A stretch of DNA of 64,000 nt, taken from JANXSF01 sp043745195. Its GTDB lineage: Bacteria; Acidobacteriota; Terriglobia; Bryobacterales; Bryobacteraceae. The notes under the pieces are model-generated. The model had not been told where the DNA came from, ran no database searches, and saw only the letters and a list, made by a program, of their open reading frames with translations. Where the stretch lies: contig JAYTTF010000077.1 in assembly GCA_043745195.1 (NCBI GenBank), positions 1-64,000 of the forward strand. The letters run 5' to 3'. The translations under genes were made by a program, and so were the position numbers. Shown in pieces: positions 8,654-17,885 of the stretch. Position 1 is the first letter of the stretch. The number at the start of each line of letters is the position of its first letter.

Positions 8654-9884
8654 TTCCAGTGACTCTTTCGCCACGGGCCAAAGAGGTTAAGCTCTCCGCA
8701 AGCGAGGGAATAGTAAATCTTCTTTCTATGCCAGATCTTTCGGACATTGCTTTGATCTTTTGCGGGTCACGGAGGAGTGATCGAATCACTTCCGCGATTG
8801 CCTTCCCACTCAACTCCTCCAGCAAGACACCGTTTTGATCGTGGTGAACTACGTCTCCACAAAAACGGGAAGCAAGGATAGGCAATTTCCAAGCCTGGGC
8901 TTCAAGCTGCGTCAATCCAAATCCGTCGGAGAAAGTAGGGAACAGAAATATGTCAGCCCACTGATAGTGTTTTGCCACGTCTTCGCGAGAAACGCTTCCA
9001 AGGAAATGCACCATCCCATGAGTGACAAATTGATCTGGAATTGGTACTTGGAGTGGACCCACGATTCGAATCTCCACGGGCTCCCCCGCTAATAGAGGAA
9101 TTGCATCGAAGACTAGATCAATGCCTTTTCTACGATTGACCTGCCCAAGGAACAAAACTCGTAGTGGTCGCGCCACTGAAAAAGCAGGGGGATAGTCTCT
9201 TGAAGGGACCTTTCCCGGGAGGGTTTGCTCATAAGCCAAGGGAACAATATGTAGCTTCTCCCTTTCTATTCCAGCCTTACAAAGAGCGTCGTGAGACCAC
9301 CGTGAATTTACAACGATATGATCCGCCAACTTGCATTCTTCACGCCATTCGTCCCAATAGGCGGAAGGAGCTGGTTTCCATTTAGAGGAATTGCCATCTG
9401 CCTGTCGATTCAGTTCACCTACTAAGGCATCCTCCACAGGACCGGCATCGATTTGTCCCAATATAGTGGTGCATCCCGCTTCCTTTGCTACCTGGAATAC
9501 CTTTCTGGCGGCATAACTATAGCTGAAAACCACGGTTTCTGCGGATTTGATCAAACGTCTCCGTTTAATTTCGCAGCTGGCTCTTCCCTCAAACCAGTGG
9601 TTTCGCGCAACGACTCTATCCCAATCGCGCCACTTGATTCGCGCATAGGCTTCAAACGCCATCGCTTCCCAGTTCATAGAGGCAACCGGCGCCACCTGAA
9701 GTTCGGAGTGATGTCGCTGTCGAATTGCAGCGTTCGGCAAGCAGCTTTGCAAGGAATTTGGGACGGTCCAAAGATCTGTTATTAAAAGATCGAGGCAACC
9801 TGCCCTTTGCAGTGCTCGCGCGGTGCTATAGTGTTCGCGGGCTCCAATTTGGCAACAAATCCACGATCGTTTGATTTCGCTCAT
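8646..9884 (-). CDS. GT4-type glycosyltransferase (GT-B fold)
   Basis: 412 residues from ATG 9884 (MSEIKRSWICCQIGAREHYS). A longer frame to 9971 would overlap the upstream gene by 47 bases and carries no conserved sequence. The chosen start leaves a 40-base gap. The N-terminal domain opens with the I-G-A-R-E-H-Y loop and RALQRAG. The donor domain has VLFLGQVNRRKGIDLVFDAI and ADIFLFPTFSDGFGLTQLEA, with the E/D-x-F-G-x3-x-E donor motif. The first codons of the downstream polymerase-like gene overlap its 3' end by 8 bases. It adds a sugar in repeat-unit assembly. Confidence 0.87.
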   Translation of the reverse strand: MSEIKRSWICCQIGAREHYSTARALQRAGCLDLLITDLWTVPNSLQSCLPNAAIRQRHHSELQVAPVASMNWEAMAFEAYARIKWRDWDRVVARNHWFEGRASCEIKRRRLIKSAETVVFSYSYAARKVFQVAKEAGCTTILGQIDAGPVEDALVGELNRQADGNSSKWKPAPSAYWDEWREECKLADHIVVNSRWSHDALCKAGIEREKLHIVPLAYEQTLPGKVPSRDYPPAFSVARPLRVLFLGQVNRRKGIDLVFDAIPLLAGEPVEIRIVGPLQVPIPDQFVTHGMVHFLGSVSREDVAKHYQWADIFLFPTFSDGFGLTQLEAQAWKLPILASRFCGDVVHHDQNGVLLEELSGKAIAEVIRSLLRDPQKIKAMSERSGIERRFTIPSLAESLTSLARGERVTGNV

Positions 9885-9924
9885 TTGTAATGAGTAAGAA
9901 CCTGAGCAGATGCTTGGGGAAAGG

Positions 9925-10986
9925 TTACTTCCCTTCAAGTGGGCGGTCTTCTTGGTCGAGTTGATGTTCAAATACTATAGTAGAAGCCTTCCCTAAATCG
10001 CCTGACCGCCGATCCCAAAAGCTCCGCTGTCGCGGCCTGTCCTTCCAAGAGGCATAGAATACTGTGATTCGGTCCTTTAAAGATGGCCCTTTACTCGATA
10101 GTTCTGCGGGTGTTCTAACTTCCTTGGTCGAGATCAAATCCAATAGCTCGAGCGTCTTGCCGCTAATTGGCTTTCTTAGTCGTAACACTCTTGGCATCCC
10201 TGAAACACATGAAGCTATCGCACCGACAAATGCAACGGGTTGCAATAGCCTCAAACTTTCAAAACCGTAATTAGTGAATCGCCACAGTAGTTGAATTCCA
10301 ACTCTTGGCCATGGCATATGAAGAATTGTTGTCCAAATATTGTTGCGGATACTGTAGCGAAGTATCTTCCTATTGCTTCGGCCAGCCGAACTAACCCGAT
10401 GGTGGACTATTACTTTTGGGAAAAACAATATTCGCCAGCCTGCATTCCAAATTCGCAGGCTGTATTCACTCTCCTCGCCGTAATAATAATAGAAGTCACG
10501 GTAGACTCCTACCTCCGTGGTTACGGAGGCCCTAATCATATGAGCGCAACCGACAAAATCACAAGTATATTTTTCATTAAGTCGCGGCGTTTGGATAGGG
10601 TAGGCTAGTTTGGCCCCTTGATACACAAGAAAAGTAAGCACACCGATTTCTGGCTCAGCCTCCATTCGCTTAACGGCCACGGCCAGATCAGTGCGGTCAG
10701 TAAAGCATGAATCGTCGTCAAGACTAACAAGAAACTCGGATCGGGCCATTTTCATTGCCTTACTCCTGTTGGCAATCAGTCCTTGACATTTTTCATTTCT
10801 AACAAAAATTGCTTCAGGGTATTGGGACCTAACCACGGGCTCAAGGGACTCATTGGACGCGTCATCAAAGACCAGAAGGCTATACTTCGGATAGGTTTGC
10901 TCTTTTAGTTGCCTTAGTGTCAGTAAAAGCTCGGAAGCCCGGTTGCGTGCCGTGATAATTATGGTGACTGTGGGAACTTGGCTCAT
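9925..10986 (-). CDS. GT2 family glycosyltransferase (GT-A fold)
   Basis: 353 residues. The first 110 residues form a GT-A nucleotide-binding domain: TVTIIITARNRASELLLTLR, LLVFDDASNESLEPVV, then LVSLDDDSCF, which supplies the metal-binding D-x-D. Further on, YYYYGEESEYSLRIWNAGWR carries the ED catalytic-base region and the usual 'R-x-W-x-x-G' helix. The C-terminal 130 residues are basic and probably peripheral to the membrane. Inverting transferases of this family build lipid-linked oligosaccharides, among other products. It sits 36 bases downstream of a second GT2 gene. Confidence 0.88.
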   Translation of the reverse strand: MSQVPTVTIIITARNRASELLLTLRQLKEQTYPKYSLLVFDDASNESLEPVVRSQYPEAIFVRNEKCQGLIANRSKAMKMARSEFLVSLDDDSCFTDRTDLAVAVKRMEAEPEIGVLTFLVYQGAKLAYPIQTPRLNEKYTCDFVGCAHMIRASVTTEVGVYRDFYYYYGEESEYSLRIWNAGWRILFFPKVIVHHRVSSAGRSNRKILRYSIRNNIWTTILHMPWPRVGIQLLWRFTNYGFESLRLLQPVAFVGAIASCVSGMPRVLRLRKPISGKTLELLDLISTKEVRTPAELSSKGPSLKDRITVFYASWKDRPRQRSFWDRRSGDLGKASTIVFEHQLDQEDRPLEGK

Positions 10987-11022
10987 TCTCTAATCTTCAC
11001 AATTGGGCTACGAAATCGAGAC

Positions 11023-12015
11023 TCAGCCCTGAGGTGACTGGGTGCTCTCAGAGCCGGTAGATCCTTGGTTTCTAATCCTTCGCGGGTGGGCATAAAATGC
11101 GCGAAGTTTTCCCGCTAGCAACATCGCAATTCGCTTCAAATGCTGAGGACGGAATCGCCCTTGCACCGCCATAGCCAAACCGCAATAGACGATCTCATAC
11201 GCAAACAAGCTAATTCGATCAGAAAGACGATTTCGCCCAAGGACATCAACCATAACTGTTCGTCGATTGATGACCATACTCTCACCCAATTTCATCCAGT
11301 CAGTATGTGTGTCTTTGCCTAAGTCCATGTGCTCGAAACGGGCTCGAGTTGTATTCTTCAACTGATACGTAAGACCAATTCGCGCCGATAGATGTACATC
11401 CTCCGCAAACGAGTAACCGGTAAATTGTTCACCAAAGCGATATCTTCCAAATATATCCTTGCGGTATGCGGTACCACCCGAGAAAAGCCACTCAACCGGT
11501 TGAATAGTATCCGGTACGTCTTGAGGCAGAAAATTCACGGCCGGTCCAACCACGCGGCCCGCCCAGGAAGGGGAAAAATCGCCCAGGCAACACGCCAGCA
11601 GCAAGCGATTCAGTCCTTTGGGCTGTGAGTAAATCTGGTTGACAATAGTTCCACTGACCCCAGCTAACGTTCCGTTCTTGTCCTCGCTAAAAGGATATAC
11701 CAGTTCCTCTAGGAACCGCCTGTCCAGCCGGACATCGTCATCTATGAAGACGAGTAGATCTTTCGCTGCCATATCAGCGCCCATATTACGTTGCCGGGCC
11801 GCACTACGAATTTCTGTAGCAATGCATTTCAGTGGAAAAGGTGATCTCTTGGAGAGATCTTCAACTAAGACTCGCGTTTCAGAAGTATCGGAGGAATCTA
11901 CAACCAATACTTCACTTGGTAGCAATGACTGAGCTTGCAACGTCGCTAAGGTTACCCGCAATGGTTCAGGCCGATTACGGGTTGCGATAATGACGGAGGT
12001 GCTAGAGGGAATCAT
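11023..12015 (-). CDS. GT2 family glycosyltransferase (GT-A fold)
   Basis: 330 residues. It begins SVIIATRNRPEPLRVTLATL, followed by EVLVVDSSD and LLVFIDDDVRLDRRFLE (D-x-D metal site near residue 92). The acceptor region has VEWLFSGGTAYRKDIFGR and FAEDVHLSARIG, the E-D pair of family 2. The C-terminal part has a hydrophobic segment (LFAYEIVYCGLAMAV) that could dip into the membrane. It is preceded at 35 bases by a methyltransferase gene and is in the same operon. Its role is sugar transfer during repeat-unit assembly. Confidence 0.88.
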   Translation of the reverse strand: MIPSSTSVIIATRNRPEPLRVTLATLQAQSLLPSEVLVVDSSDTSETRVLVEDLSKRSPFPLKCIATEIRSAARQRNMGADMAAKDLLVFIDDDVRLDRRFLEELVYPFSEDKNGTLAGVSGTIVNQIYSQPKGLNRLLLACCLGDFSPSWAGRVVGPAVNFLPQDVPDTIQPVEWLFSGGTAYRKDIFGRYRFGEQFTGYSFAEDVHLSARIGLTYQLKNTTRARFEHMDLGKDTHTDWMKLGESMVINRRTVMVDVLGRNRLSDRISLFAYEIVYCGLAMAVQGRFRPQHLKRIAMLLAGKLRAFYAHPRRIRNQGSTGSESTQSPQG

Positions 12016-12050
12016 ATTTGTTAAGTCGCCAAGCTCAAGACGGTGGAAGC

Positions 12051-12740
12051 CTAAAAGTTAACGAATTTTGCATTCCACTCGCGCTCAGCTGCTCCAACCC
12101 TTCTAAATACCGTAAGTTGTTGCTTTCCGGTTAGTTTCTTGGCCAACCGTTTGAAAGTCGAGTCCGACAAGACTTGCACTTCCTGCAAATTCTCCGCTAA
12201 GTTTTTCCGGATAAATTCGACAACCTTCCGGACATTAGAATCATTGGAATCATCCAGCAGGAGAAGTCCTTTGTCATTAAGGAGCTTCCATGCATAGAAG
12301 ACATCCACGAAAACATCCTCGAACAAGTGGGAACCATCGACATAAATCAAGTCAATTCGCGTATCCTCTGCGAGGAGTTGAGCAAGGGCAATACTAGAGG
12401 GTTTCGTCAGAATTTTTACCCATGGTGTCAGTGCACTTTTTTCCAACTTGAGCCGAGCAACTCCATCCCAAACGGTATCCTGAAAGGGATCTATGGCTAT
12501 GTGGCTTCCACCCGGCATCGACGCGGTACGGTGATAGTCAGCAATTAGCAGGCAGGATGCTCCAAATGCCAGTCCTACCTCAAGAGTGCGCTTGGGGTGC
12601 TCTGTTTTCAGAAATGATTGAATGGCAATGAGGTTATTTACGGTCGAGGCGCTTACGGCTTGATTAAACTTTTTCCCAGTGCGGCCAATCAGTGGGCCGC
12701 CCGCGTAAAGCTCCGCAAGTTCAGGGAGATTTTCAAACAT
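12051..12740 (-). CDS. Class I SAM-dependent methyltransferase (Methyltransf_24 type)
   Basis: 229 residues. The SAM-binding motif I is TLEVGLAFGASCLLIADYHR. Motif II-like acidic residues follow at HIAIDPFQDTVW, and the post-motif region is IDLIYVDGSHLFEDVFVD, then LLLLDDSND. This YVDGSH-type signature is shared with methyltransferases that act on sugars and small glycosides. It lies between an acyltransferase and a GT2 gene, so O-methylation of the polysaccharide or its precursor is the likely job. The target position is unknown. Confidence 0.85.
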   Translation of the reverse strand: MFENLPELAELYAGGPLIGRTGKKFNQAVSASTVNNLIAIQSFLKTEHPKRTLEVGLAFGASCLLIADYHRTASMPGGSHIAIDPFQDTVWDGVARLKLEKSALTPWVKILTKPSSIALAQLLAEDTRIDLIYVDGSHLFEDVFVDVFYAWKLLNDKGLLLLDDSNDSNVRKVVEFIRKNLAENLQEVQVLSDSTFKRLAKKLTGKQQLTVFRRVGAAEREWNAKFVNF

Positions 12741-12749
12741 GATATGATT

Positions 12750-13307
12750 TCACCGTCTCTTCAACAATCCTGCGGGCACTCCACCGACAATTGATCCGGC
12801 TGGAAAGCTTTTAGTCACAACCGCTCCAGCGGCGATCACACATCGATCACCCAACTCGACATCTTTCAGTATGACGGCGCGGGCGCCCACCCAACAGCCG
12901 TTACCAATGATCACGCGTCCCACTTGCATTTCAGTTTCCCCTACCCATCGAAGAGGATCCATAGTGTGGTTGGAGTCCGTTATGTATACGCCAGGGCCAA
13001 ACATATTATTGCTACCTATTTCAATCAGTCCGCATGCGTCAATCATAACGTCGCGATTGAAGTAGTTCGAGTCCCCTATTCGGATGCGCGGGGCTCTTCC
13101 CGTCTCGTCTACCGGCCATAACCAACAACCTTCGGTAAAAGCATTATAGGATCCGAGGGCAATTTGCGAGGGCCGTCGAATGCGAATGGACTCGAAGCGG
13201 CAGTTGTTCCCGATCTGCATTCCAAGGCTGCGGTAGAACCAGATACGCAATCGACTTTGGAGACCATACCAAGTATGAAAGATGAGCCTTTCAAGCAGCT
13301 TCTGCAT
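12750..13307 (-). CDS. Hexapeptide-repeat acyltransferase
   Basis: 185 residues from ATG 13307 (MQKLLERLIFHTWYGLQSRL). A TTG at 13352 that overlaps the upstream stop (TTGA) would add 15 residues, and no ribosome binding site decides between them. After a basic amphipathic N-terminus there are hexapeptide repeats (IGNNCRFESIRIRR, IGDSNYFNRDVMIDACG, IGSNNMFGPGVYITDSNH, IGNGCWVGARAVILKDVELG). The catalytic His lies in ITDSNHTMDP. The end IVGGVPAGLLKRR is the usual C-terminal cap of the NodL/WcaB-like group. It probably O-acetylates a sugar of the exported polysaccharide. Confidence 0.85.
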   Translation of the reverse strand: MQKLLERLIFHTWYGLQSRLRIWFYRSLGMQIGNNCRFESIRIRRPSQIALGSYNAFTEGCWLWPVDETGRAPRIRIGDSNYFNRDVMIDACGLIEIGSNNMFGPGVYITDSNHTMDPLRWVGETEMQVGRVIIGNGCWVGARAVILKDVELGDRCVIAAGAVVTKSFPAGSIVGGVPAGLLKRR

Positions 13308-13348
13308 TTTGATCGTGGTTTCGCCTAAAATCGGTTCAAAAAAGACTG

Positions 13349-14959
13349 TCAATTCGTGGCAATTGCAACTTTTGAGGTCTGCTCAATATATCGTTGAAGG
13401 TCAGGCGGATCTTTCAGCCGTCCCTGGAGAAGAGTAAGGACTACATCCTTTAGAATTGTTGCTTCGATTGGGTGGTTAAGGACAATCTGATTATGTTGTC
13501 CCGGCATTCTAATCAACAGCGGAACACGCTTCTCCCCGTTGCCACCCAATGATTTGAACCTTAAGGGGTGGTCTGCCGTCAGGATAATGGTCGTCTTATC
13601 CCAGGTACCCGCCTGCTGCATCGACTTTCTTATCTCGCCCAATGTTTTATCTGCCAGTGCAAGTGCGCTTAGGTATCCATCCGCTGTTCTATTCATCGCC
13701 GTAAACGTTTGAAGGCTTCTTTCATAGTATTGGGGCCCATGCGGGACGGGCATGTGGATGTAGAGAAATCCATGTGACTGATTGCCAGCAGCCAACTTCG
13801 CGGCCTCCAAGAACTGTGAGTACATGGTAACGTTAGTCCTTTGCATCAAAGTCTGCCCCCAAGGCGAGAATTGGTCCGTTTCAAGAATGAAATGACGCTG
13901 CGCTGTGAAGACTTCCCAGAAGTTTGCTATTACTGGAAAAGAACTGCCAATATACGGCCAACTTGAACAGGCTGTGCAACTAGCGGCGAAGAGTCTACAG
14001 TAGGGGATGTACCAGCCTACGATTGCGACATTGATGCCAAGGTTCCTGGCATCGCGGAAGACATGGTTCATTTCCTGCCATTTCCGGATACCCATGCTGG
14101 TACTTAGAAGGAAATCATTAGGACCTTTTGCCAACGCGCTTTGCACTTTTTGGCCCGTAGTGATGGATGGTACCGATACTAGAGTCCTCGATCCGCCCTG
14201 CATAGCTTGGGTCGCGTACAGCGACTTTTTGCGAAAGGAATCGAATTCGCCCAGCGATAGTAAGTGATCTTTGTTCTTGAAGGTGAGCGACGGGTCCCAT
14301 TCATCAAAAACAATTAGCATCACACGATTGGTTTGTCTACCTCCATTGTTTACCAATTCCGCCAAAGGTGGTTGTTTCCAATCGCTGACGTCTGGGCGAA
14401 CCATCATCCAAATCGCCGCAACCGTTGTCGCCGCAGCCAATGGAGAAAAAACTAGAAGTAGGTTCCTAAGGGCGGCTCCTATTATCTTGGCTGAATGTCG
14501 GATCCCCGCCCAATAGCAAGTGAGACATAAAAGCAGGCAGGTAAGTCCAACCGCAGGGGAATGCGCCAACCGATTGGGATTCCAGGTTATGAAAGGAACA
14601 TCCAACCGCATAAGCTGCGTCCGGAGAGCATATCCGCAGATGGTCAATAATAGAAGGCCGCCCACCGCACGCACCAGTTTTTTAAGTAGAGTTCGCTGCG
14701 AACCGGTCCATCTTAGCCAAATCCAAATGATGACTGCCAGGATTAGTTCGTTCAACAGTAATGCAATGTAATGAACTGGATGGTGCAGTTCCATCAAAAG
14801 GCTATTCGATTCCCGATCCAGATATGGTGGGGATGAGGCCCACACTCGAGTGAAACAGAGGTTGGCGATAGTGAAGCAAATCACCGCATCCTTCCACCAC
14901 GGAGTGGACCTTTCATAATTACCCGCATTACCCGCAGATTTTTGGGTGGGAGTATCCAA
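13349..14959 (-). CDS. Membrane-anchored alkaline-phosphatase/sulfatase superfamily enzyme
   Basis: 536 residues from a TTG at 14959, immediately after the upstream TAG; no ATG or GTG lies before the first membrane segment. About five transmembrane helices (roughly residues 26-45, 62-83, 93-112, 128-147 and 157-182) precede a periplasmic domain. That domain has the superfamily metal ligands: VMLIVFDEWD (about residue 212), the nucleophile region GGSRTLVSVPSITTGQ (about 256-271), YIHMPVPHGP and TIILTADHP (D-H pair near 470). This layout matches phosphoethanolamine/phosphoglycerol transferases and membrane sulfatases. In this locus it may add or remove a phosphate- or sulfate-linked decoration. 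Direction and substrate are not determinable. Confidence 0.72.
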   Translation of the reverse strand: MDTPTQKSAGNAGNYERSTPWWKDAVICFTIANLCFTRVWASSPPYLDRESNSLLMELHHPVHYIALLLNELILAVIIWIWLRWTGSQRTLLKKLVRAVGGLLLLTICGYALRTQLMRLDVPFITWNPNRLAHSPAVGLTCLLLCLTCYWAGIRHSAKIIGAALRNLLLVFSPLAAATTVAAIWMMVRPDVSDWKQPPLAELVNNGGRQTNRVMLIVFDEWDPSLTFKNKDHLLSLGEFDSFRKKSLYATQAMQGGSRTLVSVPSITTGQKVQSALAKGPNDFLLSTSMGIRKWQEMNHVFRDARNLGINVAIVGWYIPYCRLFAASCTACSSWPYIGSSFPVIANFWEVFTAQRHFILETDQFSPWGQTLMQRTNVTMYSQFLEAAKLAAGNQSHGFLYIHMPVPHGPQYYERSLQTFTAMNRTADGYLSALALADKTLGEIRKSMQQAGTWDKTTIILTADHPLRFKSLGGNGEKRVPLLIRMPGQHNQIVLNHPIEATILKDVVLTLLQGRLKDPPDLQRYIEQTSKVAIATN

Positions 14960-16381
14960 CTACCCGACCTTCCTGAACCAATAAACTACGCGCCCGTTCC
15001 CCTGAACTTGCCCGCGTTTCACCAAAGTGAATTTCTCGCCAAACTTCCTTTCAAACTCTTCCAGGGTAAAGTCTTTGTGCAATGCCTCTCGCCCGCGGCA
15101 GAGCCTTTGGAACAAAGGATCACTGAGCCCAACGTACTCTACAATAAGCACTTTTTTTGTAAGTTCAGCTACTAAATTCACTATGTGTTCCAGCGGTACA
15201 CGGTTGGTTACCAGCAAATGGTGAACAACTGCCAGCATTAGAACGCAATCAAACTGCCCCTTTGCCCGATCCAGAAACGAAAGTCCTTCGCCGTTTTCCC
15301 AGCCTGTCGCAGGTGTTGGCGAAGCCAAATCCACGACCAACGGGAGCACCTTTTCCTTAGTCTGATGCACCCCCCTCCAAAGCCGCCCCATCGTTACTGT
15401 GTCCATGTCTATTGCCACAACACCATGGCCCATTCCAGCGGCAGTCCGGCTATACTCGCCCAAGTTTGCACCAATGTCGAGGACCGTGGCGGAGGTTGGC
15501 AATTCCTTCAGGGCTTCTTCGACAAACTTCTGTTTTAAGGTACGGTCTTCTGCGGAGTAGTGGCAACTTTGGCCTTGGTAATCGGACCATCCGCTTTGCA
15601 TATCGGCATTCGGAGCCACTTGCCGCAAGCTCTTTCTAGCCCCACGAAATCGACGCTCTAAAATGAATTGAGCTTGTTCGACGCTTGCGGCTTCCCGCTT
15701 GCGGTACAGAGCAGGATTCTCAACATCCTTCCGTTTCCCAAGCGTTGCCGGGATCGTCGCCAACCATAAATAGGGTGGTGCCCACCTTCTAACCGGACCT
15801 ACCAACTTGGCCATCTCTTCCGGCTCAAGTCCTTCTCTGTTCACTCCAAGAGTTTGCCCAAGTCCAAGCCCACAGGCCTTGTGCGCAAGCAATGGATACA
15901 AAAAGGTTCTTTCGAACTGCGCCAACGGACGCCACAAGGGGTCTCTATCCGCGCGTCTCTCTACGCTTAGAGCATCTACGAAAACAGGAGTCGGCCCACG
16001 AAACAACACGTTGAACGGGGTGGCATCTTTTAACCCCAATCCTTCTTTGAGCAATGCTTCTGCTAGATCGAGGGTCAAATTACCAGCAGCTTCAAGCATC
16101 TCCAGTGTCCATTCATATGGATAGCTGACAAAGGGAATCCGGTCATGCTCCAACACCAATGCGGCGTCACCGAAACCGAGCAATTCCGCTTCGGCCTGCG
16201 CAACAACTCGTGTGCCAATGACTCGGCCCTCCTGTCTGAATTTCTCCAGACACTTGGACTCCATCCATAGGCGCGCATTCTCCAACCCAGCGGGCGCGAC
16301 TATGCGCAATAACCGCCCATCCCGGTCAATAAGGCAGCCGCCTGGATCCCGAAAGCTTCTCAAAGAGGAAGGTTGTGGCAA
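14960..16381 (-). CDS. Two-domain class I SAM methyltransferase (NoeA-like)
   Basis: About 473 residues if it starts at TTG 16381, two bases after the stop of the small membrane protein. A longer frame to 16489 (also TTG) would overlap that gene by about 100 bases and is less likely. The first ~290 residues form a domain without a clear motif that includes LGLKDATPFNVLFRGPTPVF, resembling a kinase-like catalytic loop (D-A-T-P-x-N). The last ~160 residues hold a SAM domain: TVLDIGANLGEYSRTAAGMG, VVAIDMD, and CVLMLAVVHHLLVTNRVP. Such two-domain proteins occur beside nodulation and polysaccharide methylation genes. A role in modifying the glycan is inferred from context. Confidence 0.75.
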   Translation of the reverse strand: MPQPSSLRSFRDPGGCLIDRDGRLLRIVAPAGLENARLWMESKCLEKFRQEGRVIGTRVVAQAEAELLGFGDAALVLEHDRIPFVSYPYEWTLEMLEAAGNLTLDLAEALLKEGLGLKDATPFNVLFRGPTPVFVDALSVERRADRDPLWRPLAQFERTFLYPLLAHKACGLGLGQTLGVNREGLEPEEMAKLVGPVRRWAPPYLWLATIPATLGKRKDVENPALYRKREAASVEQAQFILERRFRGARKSLRQVAPNADMQSGWSDYQGQSCHYSAEDRTLKQKFVEEALKELPTSATVLDIGANLGEYSRTAAGMGHGVVAIDMDTVTMGRLWRGVHQTKEKVLPLVVDLASPTPATGWENGEGLSFLDRAKGQFDCVLMLAVVHHLLVTNRVPLEHIVNLVAELTKKVLIVEYVGLSDPLFQRLCRGREALHKDFTLEEFERKFGEKFTLVKRGQVQGNGRVVYWFRKVG

Positions 16382-16382
16382 G

Positions 16383-16592
16383 TTAAGAACTCTGCGTTCC
16401 GTTGTCCTTCTTGGGGCGGATCCATCCGGATATGGTGGCAATGATACGTTTGGCGTAGAACAAGCCGCCAAAAAAAACGGCTCCTCCAATCTGCAACAGA
16501 AACAGACCAGTCCCTGGATTGGAGTATCCGTAGGCCATCGGTCCTGCCGCCACGAGAAGTACCAAGTATCTGAGTGGTGCTGTAATTTTCAT
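16383..16592 (-). CDS. Small two-helix membrane protein of the polysaccharide locus
   Basis: 69 residues. The start is set at ATG 16592 (MKITAPLRYLVLLVAAGPMA) because AAGGA lies six bases upstream, the best ribosome binding site in this part of the operon. A frame from ATG 16634 would add 14 residues but has no such site. There are two hydrophobic segments: residues 7-22 and about 30-50 (GLFLLQIGGAVFFGGLFYA, with the motif SNPGTGLF before it). The tail is basic (RPKKDNGTQSS). It is wedged between a glycosyltransferase and a methyltransferase with tight spacing, so it is part of the operon. Function unknown; a membrane scaffold or polymerase/exporter accessory is a guess. Confidence 0.7.
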   Translation of the reverse strand: MKITAPLRYLVLLVAAGPMAYGYSNPGTGLFLLQIGGAVFFGGLFYAKRIIATISGWIRPKKDNGTQSS

Positions 16593-16634
16593 TTGTGTTC
16601 CTTCTTCTAACATTGTTTCGTCGTTGCTGGCCAT

Positions 16635-17843
16635 CTACAACTTGGCGTTTCCTAGCAACTGTGCTAAGCAACTAACGAATTCCTGTCTTTGACTTTCGAC
16701 ACTATGGTTCTTATAGAATGTCAGCAAAGAGCTCCTGGCTAGTTCAACCGTTTGAACCGTTCGCCCAGCCAAGGATTTAATCGCATCCCACAATTGGCTC
16801 TGGTCTTGCTCTACAACCACCGCGGCACAGTTGTGCTCACGGGCATACTGCACAATGAAAGCATTCTCTGGCGCAAGCACAAGAATAGGACGAGATGCCG
16901 CGAGATAATCGGCAAACTTCGAGGGAAAAGAAGTTCGAGCATAATACTCGGCCGATTCGACAAATCCTACAGGGAGGAACAAAATATCAGCTTCAGCAAG
17001 TGTCTTCTGCAGTTCCCCTTGGCCCAGCCAACCATGTATTTTAATGCTCTCCGAGCCCGCCGTTAAACTCGATCTATCTGCATCAGAGACATTCCCATAA
17101 AAATGAACTTCAACAGGCCTAGTCAAGGTATGGAGGGCATTCATCGCCTTTACCGTGTCCGCAAGAAAATAGATACTGTCCCGGACCGTGTGGTAAATCA
17201 TGCCGCCGTAAAAAATCTTTAGTGGCGCGAGATCGTTGCTTTCGGCTTCAGCTTTTTGATCGGCGTAGGGGTTTAGAAAGGTCCCAGGATACTGAACCTT
17301 GGACGATACCCCGAATTTTTCAAGCAGATGCTGCCGCATCGGTTCACTCACCACATAAACCACGGATGCGCTACTTAGCACCCACTGGAAAATCGGAGTA
17401 GAGAATCGCCGAAATACGTATACAACCTTGTTCATCTCTACCCAGTCGTCGTGAACGATCAGGATGATCGGAACGCCGACAATGCGCGCCGCGAGGGTCG
17501 CCGCAATAAAGTAATATCCGTGCGCCACTGTTAAGACAACATCAACTTTATCCCGTCGAATAATTCGTAGGATTACCAGTGCCATGAGGGGAATTAACAT
17601 TCGATCGAGAAGCATTGCGATTCTTCCCATTCCATGCAATTTGGCTCCAGTCAACTCGGGGAAAGACTGACTTCGACATTTTTGAAATGGCCCATCGGCA
17701 AGATCACGGTTTCGTCGCTTCGAGGTGAAGATGCCCAACTCCTCGGTGGGATACCCACCTAATAAGCGCATTAATAAGGTGTCCCCGCCGCCACGATTGG
17801 CAGGGGGGAAATCACAGCTATAAAGAAGCCTCGGTATGGTCAT
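16635..17843 (-). CDS. Glycosyltransferase, GT-B fold
   Basis: 402 residues. The N-terminus TIPRLLYSCDFPPANRGGGD holds the glycine-rich acceptor loop of GT-B enzymes. The centre has VVLTVAHGYYFIAATLAARI and a probable membrane-associating stretch. The donor domain includes LKIFYGGMIYHT and ADILFLPVGFVESAEYYART followed by SFPSKFADYLAASRPILV. The latter is the variant seen in enzymes that use S-F-P-S-K in place of the simple E-x7-E. It is followed 42 bases upstream by a methyltransferase gene in the same operon. Sugar specificity is unknown. Confidence 0.83.
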   Translation of the reverse strand: MTIPRLLYSCDFPPANRGGGDTLLMRLLGGYPTEELGIFTSKRRNRDLADGPFQKCRSQSFPELTGAKLHGMGRIAMLLDRMLIPLMALVILRIIRRDKVDVVLTVAHGYYFIAATLAARIVGVPIILIVHDDWVEMNKVVYVFRRFSTPIFQWVLSSASVVYVVSEPMRQHLLEKFGVSSKVQYPGTFLNPYADQKAEAESNDLAPLKIFYGGMIYHTVRDSIYFLADTVKAMNALHTLTRPVEVHFYGNVSDADRSSLTAGSESIKIHGWLGQGELQKTLAEADILFLPVGFVESAEYYARTSFPSKFADYLAASRPILVLAPENAFIVQYAREHNCAAVVVEQDQSQLWDAIKSLAGRTVQTVELARSSLLTFYKNHSVESQRQEFVSCLAQLLGNAKL

Positions 17844-17885
17844 AGTGGGCTGCTCGAAATCGGGCAGTTCTTTGCTGATTCGTTT

